A DNA stretch of 64,000 bases from Coniferiporia sulphurascens (taxonomy: Eukaryota > Basidiomycota > Agaricomycetes > Hymenochaetales > Hymenochaetaceae), in NCBI GenBank assembly GCA_002794785.1, contig NBBA01000005.1, forward strand, positions 434,001 to 498,000, written 5' to 3'. The position numbers and the translations under genes were made by a program. Shown one piece after another: positions 1 through 13,000 of this stretch (the first letter of the stretch is position 1; each line of letters begins with the position of its first letter). The notes under the pieces were generated by a model, which was not told where the DNA came from, made no database searches, and saw nothing but the letters and a program-made list of their open reading frames with translations.

Positions 1-1705
1 ACAAGCTTGACCAATTAATAACGTCCGTTTGGATGCTCCTTGACTGAGTCAATAGGAACAGTGGCCTCCGAGGAGACTTCGTTCCTGGTATCTCTGGCGT
101 CGTCGTACGTGGACTTCCATTGCCTGCGTCGACGCTTATCTGTGATGGAGGATACTTTGGTCGGGGACTCGTCAAAGTGGGGAAACGCCTTTCAGACGTC
201 GCACGAGACTCGGCAGGCGAAAGAGGCCGCACATCGGTGCTCGGGGTAAGAGGCTCCTAGAATACAAGGGTCATCAATAAGTGAAATAGCCACGAGTTCC
301 GGCACGTACATATGGCTGGGTGGACTGAGCCGCACTCCGTGGAATTGGTGAAATAGGTTGTTGTCCAAATGATGAGGCCCAACTGAACGTATGTCCATGA
401 CCAAGACGGGCTGAGGCAGAGACTTTCCTAGAGCCCCCTGGGCCAGCACGCGTCTCCTCCACCTCCTCACGCAATAAACGAACATCCTCCCGTGCCTCTA
501 CGAGTAAATTCTGTAATTCGGCGATATCTCGCTTCAATGCTTCGTTGTCCGCGACCAGGGACTCCATTACTTGTGTCACTTCAGGGCTGTCTGAAACCAC
601 CGTATGACCGAGCTGCTGAACGGAAACGTTAAAGCCATCGTTGGGCTATCCAGCCTACGGACGCACCTGTTGCTGGAACATCTGCAGCCGAGCCCGAGCG
701 TCACGTAGGATTTCCTCTGATAGTTCTGTCCTCGTTTGCTTCTGATCCTCCAGTTCATCGTGGAGATGACTAACTTCAGATTGTTGTTTAGCTGAAATAT
801 ATGTGTTGGAACATTAATCGAAGCGCATTTATAGGTGGCGTACCACAACGGTCCTTCAATGCCACAACTTGTGCCTCGGCAGCCTTCGCCCTCAAGCGCT
901 CGCTGTCCAACTCTTGCCGAAAATCGTCCCTCTCCTGTGTGATTGCATTGAGACGAACCTCCCACCCCGCTGATTTCGCTTGGTTGACTGTCAGTCGTGA
1001 AACAGACTCCTTTGTCTCATCTAGTTCCTGTATGAGCCCCTTCTTCGATGATTCCGAGACTTCAGCGTTGAGGAGAGCCGCTGTTAGCCTCTGGAGAGTG
1101 AGAGGAGTCTAGTTAATGTGGTGGAGTCTACTTCATGATTGCGCAGACTCGCCTTCTCCAAAGCAGAATTCTCTTTAACGAGTTCGGCAACACGAACTTC
1201 CAATTGAACGTCGTGTAAGGAATGGCGGATAGTTGGAGTTTCAGGACGTGAATAATTGCCTTCGTCGTCCGACTGCAAGCAGATGAACAACTGCACAACT
1301 CAACGAAAGACAATCTGACCTGGGTGTCCGAGCTATGCCGACGCACGTACGCTTCGTGCTTCTCCAGTAACGCCTGGCCAACCTCTTTCAAAGGGGTTCA
1401 ACAAACAAAGCCCTCAAAAAGTGCCCCGAACAGCGGAACCTACCAGCGCAGAGGATTAGTCTGCCTTCTAGCTCGCTCTTGAACGCCGCCCACGTCTTTG
1501 TGTTCTCACACGCATCACGGCCGCAACAGCAGTGCAGTAGGCCAACATCATCTTGTGTTGGGGCGCGCGATATCTTTGCGAGCGTCGACGTAAACTCGTC
1601 GATGGTTGCATTTGCCCGGTAGAGGCTATTCGTCAGTTGTGAAGCCGGGGAAGTCGGTCTCGACAGCTGAAGCGAGGCGGGAGGAGTCATGTCAGGCTCG
1701 GACAT
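1..1705 (-). CDS. Conserved fungal coiled-coil protein of unknown function, 3' end outside window
   Basis: The start is the ATG at 1705-1703 (protein begins MSEPDMTPPAS). Seen exons: 1705-1444, 1384-1320, then several more. The exon chain gives a Ser/Pro-rich N-terminus, a Cys-rich stretch (LLHCCCGRDACENTKTW), then long heptad-like segments rich in E, K, L and R (for example NEALKRDIAELQNLLVEARE), which I read as coiled coil. The C-terminal part is Ser/Pro-rich (TPSTDVRPLSPAES) and its frame stays open to base 1, so the gene continues off the left edge. An apparent frameshift near 300 is resolved by a 57-nt intron with GTACGT and TTCTAG borders. The overall pattern resembles conserved Agaricomycete coiled-coil proteins without a known role. 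I do not recognise a catalytic domain. A scaffold or cytoskeletal role is only a guess from the coiled coil. Confidence 0.75.
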
Positions 1706-3992
1706 TGTAGCATTCCCAGGAAACGGGACGGAGAATCCAATAAGTACTTTACACAAAGCCAGAAATGAGGAGTGTATGAGATGTGTGTATAACAAGGACG
1801 AACGGGGACACGCATATGTCAACCAGAAGGACGCGCGCGACTCGGCTACGACCAGGTCAGCCCACGGCCCTCATGCAACTATTGTTGAGCAGGCCTCTAT
1901 CCATGAATCGGCTGCTACACGCTGTCCCTACGTGCACGTTCATTCTTTCAGGGAAATGCATCTACTTTGACAAGACCGGCAATAGCTAGTAAGTCCCTCC
2001 GACCTTGAGACCTCACGTTCTTCAGTAGGCATTGCAGCAGTACACACTGAGAATGAAAACAATTAATACCGTCATGACCACTGTCGCATGTCCTCCAGGT
2101 CCTTCAGAGTGAGATAATTTTTTATATAGCGAGTAATATTTCAATTAAAACCTCTCGAGGATACGATCATAACCTGGAGCAACACCTAGAAAGAAGGCGA
2201 CGGCAATATTAGCCGCCCGCGGCTCTCCTGCAAATGGCTCAAGTCCTACGAGTCTCCGGTCAAGCTGTTTCGAATGTGCCGTCAGCTACACGCGACAGCA
2301 GGGCGGTTATTTTGCCATCGACCGTCTGTACATGAATCCGTCGTGCGCTGAGCATGTGGAGGCAGTGCTTGAAATTGAGGGCAATGATCGTACCAAAGAG
2401 CTTTTTCGGAGATATGAAATTCAGCGGCGTTCAGTGGTAGGCGCTTTCCTTGGCCTTTCACCAAAGTTTGAGAACATTGATTTGGTGTGATAGGCACAGA
2501 TCTGGCTATTGCTCTTACACACCTTTTGGGGTCCAAGCTGCCATCGGGACGCTACAGTAACCTCCTATCATACTGCGTTGTCTTTCCATTTGTCTTCCCT
2601 CCTTCCAAGCGGTCGCGAACTTTCCGTGTCATGTTTAGAATGACACAGTGAGGGGGAATCGCCGGGCCTAGCATACACGAGCTAAATTTAACCCCGGCAT
2701 ATAGCCGAAAATTTCGTGACCTTGTTGAAGCGATACAAGTTGCGAGCCTAGCAACTGTTCCTGGTTCGTACTGTGGCGTATTGCCCGTGAAATCTTGTCT
2801 CCTTCTCTGGATTTAGGAAAGGGTACTCCTGTTTTGGGTTTTCAAACGGAACCTATTAAACTCCCCGTCCATGCTATCGTTTAGCCAGGTCCCCCGATAT
2901 ATTGCCTGCAAGACGGCATCGCAGAAACTAATGTTCAGTCACCAGTGGCCCATCATGTCGCCTTTAGTTCGTTGATCTCGTGACCGGCTCGGCCGACGTA
3001 CATTTTACGGAGACGGCTGGTGTTCTAGAGGCGGTGCAACGTATACATCCCCGATAATCAAGACCGTTTATATTGAATTACCCGACCACATAGCCCTTCC
3101 ATGCAGACATAACAGGAAGTTTCTATACCACTAGGAGCCAACAACGCGGACGGCGATCTGATTTTTTTCCCTGCTCCGCGTCCTTAAGACGATGCAGCGC
3201 AATATGCGTACGTACTCCCGCAGAGAAGAAGTCCCAGGTATCCGTATGTCCTCCACGGCTTAGCCAATCGCGCGGTTTCGCAGTCGGAGCTCCCTCGATT
3301 CGCGCCTATTGTCGACTATTGGACTTCTTTTCTTTTGTTTGGATTCAATGCGCAGGACGAGCGCCGGGCCTTCGTACCAAGTCGGTAAAGTGAGCTCGGT
3401 GAGCTCGGGCTCCTCGAATTGCAATACACACATTCTCGAATTTGAATGCCTCGATGGGTATGTATGCAACTTGACGGGATTCCGATCTATTTTTGCCTCC
3501 TTTGCATAGATGGACCAAGGGGTTCTGGTCTAGGACTCCCTGAATCCAGCACTAAGCTAGCGCTGGAGTTTTATTACCTCCGGTCAGAAAACGCTTTCCA
3601 CGTGGAAATCGACGTGCCTACGGTCCGCTTGAGAGGATGAAACATCTTCGGCACCTCGCCGGCATTCCCAGTATTCTTACTCCTGACCACCTACTAGAGA
3701 AAGAATATGGACAGGACCTGGCTTGTTCGACAGCCATCGGCTCTGACTTTTGGTACGAGTAAGCCATGATGCGCGGGACACAATATCCCTTACCATGTAA
3801 AGACTGTATTATCAACGTATGGATATAATGTAAATACTATTTCTGTGGCTAGATGAGTAAGGTAAGTACGATTTTTTACGATCAACTGCGAGAAAAAATA
3901 ATCTAGGGCTGTACTAGAGATAAGGATATTACAAAAGCGGCGAAAATCGAGACCCAATGCGCGGGCGGAACTAGGACTAGGAACATCAGGAC
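1706..3992. other. Intergenic region, no supported gene
   Basis: About 2.3 kb lies between two minus-strand genes. Only short overlapping ORFs on both strands are present (the longest under 90 codons); none shows a recognisable motif or a convincing exon chain. The right part is the 3' flank of the RGS-domain gene and the left part must hold the promoter of the coiled-coil gene. Confidence 0.5.
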
Positions 3993-6081
3993 TCAATGAT
4001 GTAAGCTGGGCACACTCTCGACGATTGCTGCAGATACCTACAAGCAAGAATTAATATTGACATTAGGAAGGTAAATGAAAAGAGGCAAAACTCACAGCGG
4101 CCCAAAAAAGTCCGAAGCGCACGAGCGAAAACAAAAGACTCAAGTGTACTTTGCGGATGCGTGCGTCTTCAACGACGCAGTCCGGTCCGAATATCGGCGG
4201 GCGCTGAAACCTATCCGATGCGCGTGCGCAGGCCTCTGCCACAACTCCCTGTCTTCGTGAAGGCTGATTATCAGAGCCTGAGCCTGACGCTGACGACGAC
4301 GAATCCTCCGAGGTAGAGGATGCGGATGACAATGGCGGGGACGACGTCACAATATGCACGCCGCCATCTTTTTCGTGCTCTGTGACGTCCTCGAGGAATG
4401 GCGCTATGCGTGAAATCGGCGCAGACGTGGAGGTGGGCGAGCTGTTAGTCGTCGACAGAAGACCGCTCGACCCGGTTTGCTTCTCACTACCTTCAGGAGA
4501 GAAGTTCGCGCAGTAGGCCTGCGCCTCTTCGTCATCCGCCATCGATTCAAGTTCCCATACGCGCAGCTGCGTGGAAGACCGCAAAAATAAAATCGGACAG
4601 AAACTGCGGGATGAATATAATAAATAGGGCATTCTGAGCTGCTGTGTGCGAAATATCTCACCCTCTATAGCCCTTATACCACATCATACTTGACAGCATA
4701 AAGCATAGAACACTGAAAAGTCTCCAAGCACGGTGTGATTCGGGTGGGACAACTAGATGCCGCGAAGGGGACAGGGTGAACAAAAGCGCGAGGCCCACTC
4801 CCAAGAGGAACATGGGGATAGCACAGGAATACCTATTCAAGGGGTCAGTCCTGCAGGCCGAAGAAGCCACAAGATGAACGTACCAAAATAACTGCCTCGG
4901 CCTGTTAATATTCGTCGCGGCGTTCGCTAGGAAACGCGGAAGCGAGACAGACTCGATAGACTCATACATCGCCTCATATATCGGAAGGAACTGCAAGGAA
5001 TGCTACGTGAGGCAAAAATTTCTCATTGATGACTCGATTCCACTCACGACATCAGGATGCGTTGTCTGCCCGGCCTCTCTGATCGTAAGGTCCCGCATTT
5101 CCGCGCTCAGCAGCGGCTCCTTTTTGGCGTCCGGAACTATAAACGTGGCTAGAATATTCTGTACCTCGGCCCGGAGCGGCTGTTCGCGTGTATTCCCCAA
5201 CGCTGTCGCCTGGTGTGGAAGCGGAAACGGACGGAGTGACCTTGCCTGTGCCTGCTGCTGCCCCCCAGTCGAGAAGGAGTTGAACGCGCCGAAAGATTTC
5301 TCGCTTGCGTCGAGCGCACCTGTCGACGAAGCAGGTGGCTCACCATTCGTGCTGTCGACCGGACACGAGTGGAGGGCGCTCAGGTCAAGGTGCGGGATTT
5401 GCTCTCGGCCCACCGAACACATGGCAGTGCCCGTTATATACGCTGGGGCTGGGTTCGCAGGCATCTGGGAAAGCACCAAGGGCAACGGGCTTGAAGGATC
5501 CGAAACCTGACGTGTAGGACCTTGTGCGCCAGAGCTTTCCTGCCTTGCACCGCGAATGCTCGTTGGTTCACTCGAATTCGGAGAGGAGCGTTCGGGGGCC
5601 GGAGACCGCGCCTGCACTTCTTTGGGGAGTGCATCGAAACGAGCACGGTAATCCTGAAACCAGACGATATAATGCAGATTTTCGAGGGAGATATCCTATC
5701 CAATGGGGGAACAACTATCAGTATCAGATAAAAATCTCAAAAAAAAACACATACGCAGAAGGCGAGAAAGGCCTCGAGATCAGGCAATCTAGTTTATGAC
5801 GTCAGGACGACTGAAAGGGAGATGAGAATAATGGAGAGGACGGACGAAATGGGGGACACGGTGTCGCCGGAAAGGACATGGGCGAGGGTGATATCAGAAA
5901 GCTTAGATCGGTTGGCGTCAGCCGCACGTTGCCAGAGTCGGGCTGCGTAAGTCTGTGGTCGATGCCCTTCCGCATCAACACTTGTAGCTGTTGGCGAGCC
6001 CCGTACAGGCCCAGTGCTACCCTTGGTGTTCTTTGAGGAGCGCTTCATGTACGCCTGGCCGCTTCCGTAGAAAAGAGACAT
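3993..6081 (-). CDS. RGS-domain membrane protein (fungal Rax1/RgsD-like), split RGS domain
   Basis: RGS proteins accelerate GTP hydrolysis by G-alpha subunits. Joined exons give the N-terminal RGS half (LSDITLAHVLSGDT, then SLENLHYIVWFQDYRARF), a long Ser/Pro/Gln-rich insertion of about 160 residues (5.6-5.1 kb), then the C-terminal RGS half (IYEAMYESIESVSLPRFL followed by ATNINRPRQLFW). Hydrophobic segments follow (IPMFLLGVGLALLFTL; LFSVLCFMLSSMMW), then an acidic/Ser-rich cytoplasmic-type stretch (WELESMADDEEAQAY; a run of Ser near 4.3 kb) and a last hydrophobic segment (FGLFWAAV) spliced to a short final exon ending at TGA 3995-3993. Start chosen at ATG 6081 because the frame opens there just before the RGS helices; a further 5' exon is possible. 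Family assignment rests on the split RGS domain plus C-terminal membrane segments. Whether it acts in bud-site/polarity (Rax1) or G-protein signalling cannot be told from sequence. Confidence 0.75.
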
Positions 6082-6903
6082 ATAAATCGTCTGCGCCAGA
6101 CGTCCAGGGAACAGGGAAAGAAACGACGGTAAAGGGGGAGGCAGAGGCGCTCTCTCTTGTAGCCATAAATCTGAGGACTCTTTGAGTACCCGCGTCTTCC
6201 GAGACTGTCGATCCCATGCCGGTAGATCTGATCTCGATTCCGTAGGCGACGCGCTGCAACTGGTTCTCTTACTTAAGCCCGGTTCCACTTTTCCCCAAAT
6301 GGAGATATCACGTAAGCTATCTGGTTTACGTCCGGAGCATGTTTCTTACCCGCTGTGGTGTATGTCGATGCCCTACTACACCTTGCCGCGCTTAGCCGTG
6401 CTCGGTCACACGTTCTCTGTTGTATTAAAAGTTGCGGTTGACATTAGACAACTTGATGATATTCGAAATTAACTAGACTCATTCTTGCCAACATACCCCA
6501 CTTTTCCGGCACTTTCTTTAGGCTTCTGCATCGGCCCCTTTCAATGCTGCATCCTGGTGCAAACCTGCACGCGTGCCCAGCACCAACCAACCCCTGATCG
6601 AAGACATCCGTCGCTTGGCCCTATGAACGTCTTCCCGCAGCCGCGCTTTCCCTCTGAGGCTACCTGAAACACTCCAGCACAGCCCTATCCGAGCGAAGAG
6701 CTTCGGGCGCTCCCCCGGCAAAGCTCGCAATTGAGTATTTGATCTTAAGAGATTGAGTCGGAAGAGGCTAGCGATCTCGACGTACTCTCTTAATATTAAT
6801 CCTGTTACTCCGATCTCTTCTCAGATACAGGCTTCGATCGTACTTGTAGATTTTACTCACTTTTTATGTATTCCTTATCGTATGCCGAGAACAAAGGCTT
6901 CAT
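6082..6903. other. Intergenic spacer between RGS gene and RRP7
   Basis: About 0.8 kb with only short ORFs and no recognisable motif. It should contain the promoter of the RGS-domain gene (minus strand) and the 3' flank of RRP7. Confidence 0.5.
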
Positions 6904-7928
6904 TCAATACGGCTTGAAACGCTTGGTCTGCTTCAGCTTTTCAACCTTCTCCAAGTCCTCCTTCCACTTCCTCTTGAGGTTTATGAGTTCTTACACCGCC
7001 AAATCAGTCTCGACCCGACGATTGTAATTAATATTATACATCGCCACTCACCTTGTCGTTTCCTCTCGTGTTTCTGGAACCCGTAAAAGCCTTCCTTCTC
7101 CACCTTCTCCTTCTTTTTCTTGCGCCCTCGGCTATTCTGGCCAGTCTCCACAAAGCGCTTCGCCGCGACGCCCACCCCTCCGCCGAGTGTCTGGCCGTAT
7201 GCACCACCACGAGTGACGAGTGTGAACCCGTCCTCGTCAACGACCGCTTCTCCCTTGCGGTACTTTCCCTTGTGCTTCTTGCGCTCCTCCTCGTAGTCAT
7301 AAAGTGCAATGGCAGACTCCGCATGTGCACGTACAGCATCGAGCGGCGGTCGCAGCGCGTCGTGCAGAGCGCGGTAGTGTGCAAGCCCTAGCGGCTCCGC
7401 GGAGCGTGGCCATGCGCGCGGTTTGTGCGGTCCCGCAAGCGCAGCGGAGAGCGAGGAGCCATCCAGGAAGACGACATACGCGGTGCGGCCCGTCCCACGT
7501 AGTGTACGCAGCGCTACAGACGGGAGCGGCTCGACGACCGGTTTATCCTTCGCCTCCTTATCCCTCTTCCGTTTTTTCGTCAGTCCCCCGCCCGTGACTT
7601 CTTCATCGACCTTCATCCCCTCTTCCTCGTCCACATCTTCTTCGTCGCTGTCACTATCTGAGTTCTGGGCCTCCCGTTCGGCGGCCTCCTGGTCGAACAC
7701 GACCTTCTCAACCACACCAGCACTTTTGAAGAAAAGCGTAATCTCACGCTCCGTAGCATCCGGAGGGACGTTCACCAGAAACAACGTGCGGCCGGTAGGG
7801 AGAACACTGCTTGACCCTTCTTGCTTTTTTGACCCTGTGTGCGCCTTTGCGTACATGAAGTGTGTCGCATCCTTGGAGTAGACGGCAGGGATTACAGCAT
7901 ACCCAGAGAGCGTGTCCGGTAGTCCCAT
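6904..7928 (-). CDS. RRP7: Ribosomal RNA-processing protein 7 (Rrp7-like)
   Basis: Rrp7 takes part in 18S rRNA maturation and small-subunit assembly in the nucleolus. The protein (about 320 aa) starts at ATG 7928. Residues about 45-80 form an RRM-like module (RTLFLVNVPPDATEREITLF). An acidic linker (SDSDSDEEDVDEEEG) and a KKRKRDKEAK nuclear-signal-like patch follow. The C-terminal Rrp7 domain has the family hallmarks EDGFTLVTRGGAYGQT, then GFYGFQKHERKRQ. A short intron (donor at 7051, acceptor at 6990) leads to a final exon 6989-6904 that encodes a basic helix ending in KQTKRFKPY and a TGA stop, exactly like the family C-terminus. Length and both ends fit an intact gene. Confidence 0.93.
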
Positions 7929-8689
7929 ATCCGCGTCGTAATTCTTCCTTGTGCTTTTTCTCGGGCCTTCCTCTTTTTTCTCGAAGTATGAACCAGCACT
8001 CCTCAGAAAAGCCCGGAGAGGACAAAAAATGCTTGATCGTCTTCATTACACCTCCCACCGCGTGATTACTCACTTCGGACATGTCACAATGGTTCTGCTC
8101 CGACAAGTCACGTTTACTATGTCCTCCTTTTATTCTGGCTTTTTTTCTACTGTTTCCCCTGCAATTGCGATCATAATTTTTGACATGCGGATGTAGTATG
8201 CTATGATTAGAGCAGAAAAAATTTATCTCTCATGTATAATACCCTGCATGTCACTTTTTCCTACCCAATTTCGGTAAATTTTCATTTTGAGAATTTTATG
8301 GGTTATTCTCCTTTTTCCCGCTCCGAGCTCATTTGGTTTGCATCACTTCATCCGAAGTCGGAGGTACACAGTTGATCGCAAAATGCCAAAATAATGAGGA
8401 TATCGAGTGCATACAGAAGTCTCTAGTTGGACGTCCCTTTAATCGGTGTTGTCCCATTATCCGGTTATTGGCTGTATTCGTTTTAATTTCAAGCACCTGA
8501 GTAACTTGTTTTTGTCGCTCCAACAGCGTACGAGGGCGTCAATTTCAAGCATTTTACCAATGTCGACTTCCGCTCAAGAGAAGCGCATCACGCGGTTGGC
8601 TCTTTTTTAGCCGAACGGTGTCGGGGGTATTTAGCGTACGCGATTACTGGACTCTTTCACAATTACAGTAAGACTCTTAGATGAAGGAG

Positions 8690-8840
8690 GAGAGCGGACG
8701 TACAACTGTGAGAGTCTCAAATCGTCTGGTCTTCCGCGCTTATAGAAACTCGGTTGTGCTGTGGCGACAAGAAAGTAAGCCGCATCCGGCGCTTACTTTT
8801 CTTTCTGATATACCTGAAGAACACAGTAAAATCTGATTAG
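8690..8840 (+). repeat. Short dispersed repeat E, copy 1 (uninterrupted)
   Basis: This stretch matches, on the opposite strand, the sequence flanking TIR element D near 48.5 and 49.3 kb. Shared blocks include ATCGTCTGG, GCTGTGGCGACAAG and a diverged block around CGCTTACTTTT. Here the segment is continuous, so it acts as the empty-site reference for the insertion of element D. Its true ends are not resolved and no terminal inverted repeat is evident. Confidence 0.6.
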
Positions 8841-9256
8841 AAATAATATTATCCGATAACTCCCCTCCCTCTTATGTGCCCCTACATGCACTCCGATGAC
8901 TTTATCGGTTGATGAATGTGATGGCATTAATATTATCATGGCGCATGGGCATCAAGCACACAACAGCCGCGATAAAGGCAAACGGAGGCAATGCGAGATA
9001 TATACGTACGCTTTGTAGCTCAGTCACGGTTGTTTCCCTCGTTAATGATTTCATGTCACAGAATGTATATACCGAGTGGCCCTTGTGGAAAGTAGTCTAA
9101 CTGCATAACATACATGTAATTGGACTCCGGCTCTCAGGTCTCGCTTTCCCGTCGGGAGCAACGATAAATAATGTCATATATAACAATAGAACGCGTCCTA
9201 GCTTCTTAAGATTTCCGATCTACGTACGTAGCAAATTTCCCGCCACCTCTTATGTG

Positions 9257-9929
9257 TACTATCGTATGATCCCGATTACAAAACTTTTGTATTTTGGTTC
9301 CACAGCACTCAAAACTCAGTAATTGATCCCCGGATCTGGCATGGAAACAGTTACATGTATTCTATATTCACTCCAGATTTTTTAAGTACCACTTTGTAAG
9401 CTGGAACTCTTAGAATAGTGGTGTCCCCCTCATGCAAAATGGCTGTCACGAGCTGTCACGCATATTTTGATACTCCGACAGCTTGGCGGTTACATAAAGT
9501 AGTGTTGACCACAAGGAGTTTGTTATCTGAGATCGAAAAAAAGTGCAATGCCGGATGCATTGTGTCACCGTTTATCACCTTTCAAACATTATGCTCTCTC
9601 CCTGTACACCACAATATTCTATTCCACCCGGAGTAGTGGAGTAGTACATCCTAGCATGTAATATGTATGACCCTGCAAAAAAAAATCGCTGATAAAATTA
9701 CTTGTCGTGCGAGCCGGCAGCTTTCCAAAGGCTCTTCAAGATTGCAAAACAAGTATTTTGGCTGTGGCTTCACAACAACGCAATATTTTGCTGCGATGCT
9801 ATCATACCCATTTTTAATAGTCACTTAGCACTCATATGAATTTTTTCAGCAGTAATTTGGTTGTGTGTAAACCTGGGATAGCGATTTTATGAGTAAGGGT
9901 CCCTTTGTAATAGGGGTCATACGATAGTA
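9257..9929. mobile_element. TIR element A (MITE-like, 673 bp)
   Basis: The ends are imperfect inverted repeats of about 26 bp: left TACTATCGTATGATCCC, right reads as TACTATCGTATGACCCC on the other strand. Both ends start with TA, consistent with TA target duplication as in Tc1/mariner-type elements. There is no ORF of useful size. Internal paired TGTCAC/GTCACG words and the segment around CCGGATGCATTGTGTCAC are shared with elements B, C and D, which are almost the same length. I infer a non-autonomous family mobilised by a transposase encoded elsewhere. Confidence 0.8.
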
Positions 9930-10046
9930 TGTATATACTGTACATATATCAATCACGCGTACGGAGTCCGGACCCTCCGTCAATTTCCCGCTTCGCCCAT
10001 GTCCTCATTTTGCCTCCACCGCACGCTTCTTACATACATTCCAGCT

Positions 10047-13000
10047 CTAGTGAGCGACGACAGTCGCTTCGTCTTCGTCAAACTTGACCGTCCGGTGGAT
10101 CCAGGAGCGTGCACGCTTGCCGTCTACAACGGATATTTTATGTAAGTACAATGTACAATGTAACTCGCATGGAACGAGCTGAATCATACTCACAGATATA
10201 CATGGCTGCGTACGAGACGCACATTCCAAGTTAGTACTATACCGATACGGCCGATACGCATGGATTAAAGAAAAAAATACGTACGAATGGTCAAGAAGCT
10301 CGTGAACAGCGTCACGCCGCCGATTACGCAAAACATGTTAAGGACGCCACGAGCGGAGAGCCAGCTAACCCCCGGCAATATCGAATATCAAATATCAATG
10401 ATCAAATTTCAGATCAAACACAAACGGAAGTTGAATGCAAGGGGCAAGCCACGCACTCGTTGATGAAAAACGTGATGATAAAAGAAAACCTGCGGATATG
10501 AGTAATTATTCAAGTTCTTCTTTGTACTCGTAAGAGGAAGACGCACATGTTCTTGAAACTAGTTCACATCAATTTCGGTAACCATGAGTGCCGGACATGT
10601 GCTAATATGCTGTTCGGATGTGCTCACAAGATGACCCCTCCCAATGCAGAGTCGGCAGATTGGCGGTGCGAGTCGACGACGTAGCCGATGGCGGCAGAAC
10701 AGCCAATCGTAATACCTGAGCCCGGTCGGACACGATAAGCTAAGCCGGACACCGTGCTAGGTATCATGCATGGATACGAACCGAAGTTGATGAGCCCAAA
10801 GAAAATCACCGGGCCAATCCAAGGATCACGGATATTTGCAGAGATACTGTCAGAAGCGCAGATTCATCCAATAAACGAGGCTCAGTTTCATAAGTAAGGG
10901 AGGAGAAGCGGAAGCGAACCCCCAGCCGAAGAACCCCATGCTCCCGGAGACTGCGTAAAACGCGACCAGAACCAGGCGAAACTCGGGCTCGAATATCCCT
11001 GCAATTTATAACCACATTACATCTATGTCAGCGACAGGTTCGAAGATACAAGGACGGTTTTGCTTTACCGTGATTTGCCTGGCTGAAGCGTCTCGCGACA
11101 TAGTCGATTAGCGGACCGCACAGCATGGCGGCGATGAAGGCGAAGATGAAAGGGGACACTGGATCGACGTCAGCTTTCTTTTGCCTCCTCTAATCTTTGA
11201 GGGAGCTTACTGTACGTCAGCCCAATATCCCCAGCACCGAAGTTGTACGCTTGAAAAAAAAGGGGCGCACAAAAAGTCAAGTCACCACACTCAAAAACAA
11301 GGCCGGTATCAACTTACGAGGGGCGGAGAATAGCTGCGCAACGCTCGTGGCGATCAGCACAGGCCACGTAATTGCAACACCGTACAGCAAACCGGCCCAC
11401 AAGCAAACAGGAGTGAGGCACGCGAGGAACGGCCGTATAAGCAAAGTCGTGACGGATGCCTTCGTCGGGTAGACGCCATTGTACACTGAGAGCTCTTGGA
11501 GGTAGCTCTTCTTGCGCGGGACGGAGACCGCCTCTTCTCGCGCCGTAATTTCGGTACCGTCGGCTTTCTCGAGGCTGGCCTTCTCAGAGCTGTCTTCAAC
11601 AGGTTTGGGGCCGTTCCTGTGGTACGTCGTCTCAGGCACTGAAACCGATGGTGAATATTAACTTCAAAGAAATAAACATCGTGAATATGACCCACTGAGG
11701 AAGAATTGCATTAGGAATAAGAGCGCGCATGAAGCCGAAAATATCCTAAACGCAAATCGCCATCCTAGATGAGTGATGACCTGCCCAGCGATAGGACTGC
11801 AGATGAAACAAAGATTAAACACAATCGTATCAGATACGCGGTGTCATGTTTGCCGTCGGCGACCTACGGTGTGATATTGATTCCATCGAGTAGCGCAAGA
11901 TTCCCTGTGTAACCTCTCTTCAGCATCTATAGCAGACCTTTTTTTTTGAGTCGAGAGCGTGTTACTTACACAGAGCCACAGGCACTCCGCGCTGAGAGGA
12001 GGCGCATTAGTTCCGATATACGCACACGCATACAGAAATACCCGCGCTCACTTCATGAGTAAAATAAATGTCTGCAATGGATGCACTGATGGAAACTTGA
12101 ATGAGAGCGGCCGCGGCGCACGCATTGAATCAATGTAAAGCGCACCCGACGAGAAATTCGAGGACCGCATGACCAACTCCTTGCAAGATCCGGGACCCTA
12201 TAAAAAGACGCGCAATCACATTGAATGGTCTATTCAAATCAAAGTATAAGTGTTAAATCTAGGCGGACCTAGAAGCATATTATATCCCCAAGCTGGCACG
12301 TATGAGTCAGCTCGTAGATAAGAGCAGAAAACAGAGTGTAGATACGCAACTGAAGGAAGCGATCATGGAACCCGCGAACATCATGATCGTGCTTGCGAGG
12401 AATACCTAATTTTACGCATCCGTACGCGTCCGAAATTATCGGAGGGAAAAAGAAGTAAGTATATAAAAAAGCATGTACAGGCTTCGTCGGAATCCAGTAC
12501 TTACGGGTCGCTTGCCAAGCTTGAGACTCAACACAGACCAGACGGGAGTTGCGATCGCGAGCGCGAGTACCAATGCTGAGCCGAGCGCGCGCGATATGGC
12601 CTGGACAGAGCGGTCAAACTCCGTAGCCATATTCACGAGGTCAGCGGAGACAAGGGGGCCCTACACCAAAGAAAAGCTCGGATCGGAACGGCAAAGCAAG
12701 AATATTCGAGGGTAGTCACCAGAGCACCGCAAATGACCGCTATCACGCGCCGAATAGTTATCTGAGACGTCTTGGCTGATTGTCAAGGATAATTCGCACT
12801 TACTTCCATACACCCTGCGTACCAGTAGAGACAGGGTTACTCTCAAACACTCCGAAACAAGTGAGGCGAGATGGCACGAACAGCACGAAAAACACGGTGT
12901 GCTTTTTCCATTGCGGCCAGTTGAGGGGATCGTTTGGGTCGTCTGTGGGCTGTGGGACGAGCACGATGTGTGCATTGCGTCCGTAACCGTGTTTGAGACG

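Larger units (their letters stand above)
7929..10046. other. Repeat-bearing intergenic region
   Basis: About 2.1 kb between RRP7 and the MFS gene. It holds the short repeat at 8690-8840 and TIR element A at 9257-9929. The rest is AT-rich with no ORF that can be supported. Confidence 0.55.

Noticed and set aside
180..330. Apparent frameshift and nonsense codon at the end of the coiled-coil gene
   Set aside because: A 57-nt intron with GTACGT donor and TTCTAG acceptor restores a single open frame that continues to base 1.
12040..12200. Stop codon in the MFS frame after EFLVG
   Set aside because: It lies within a roughly 60-nt GT-AG intron; splicing gives LVGASIADIYFTHE, the expected sequence.
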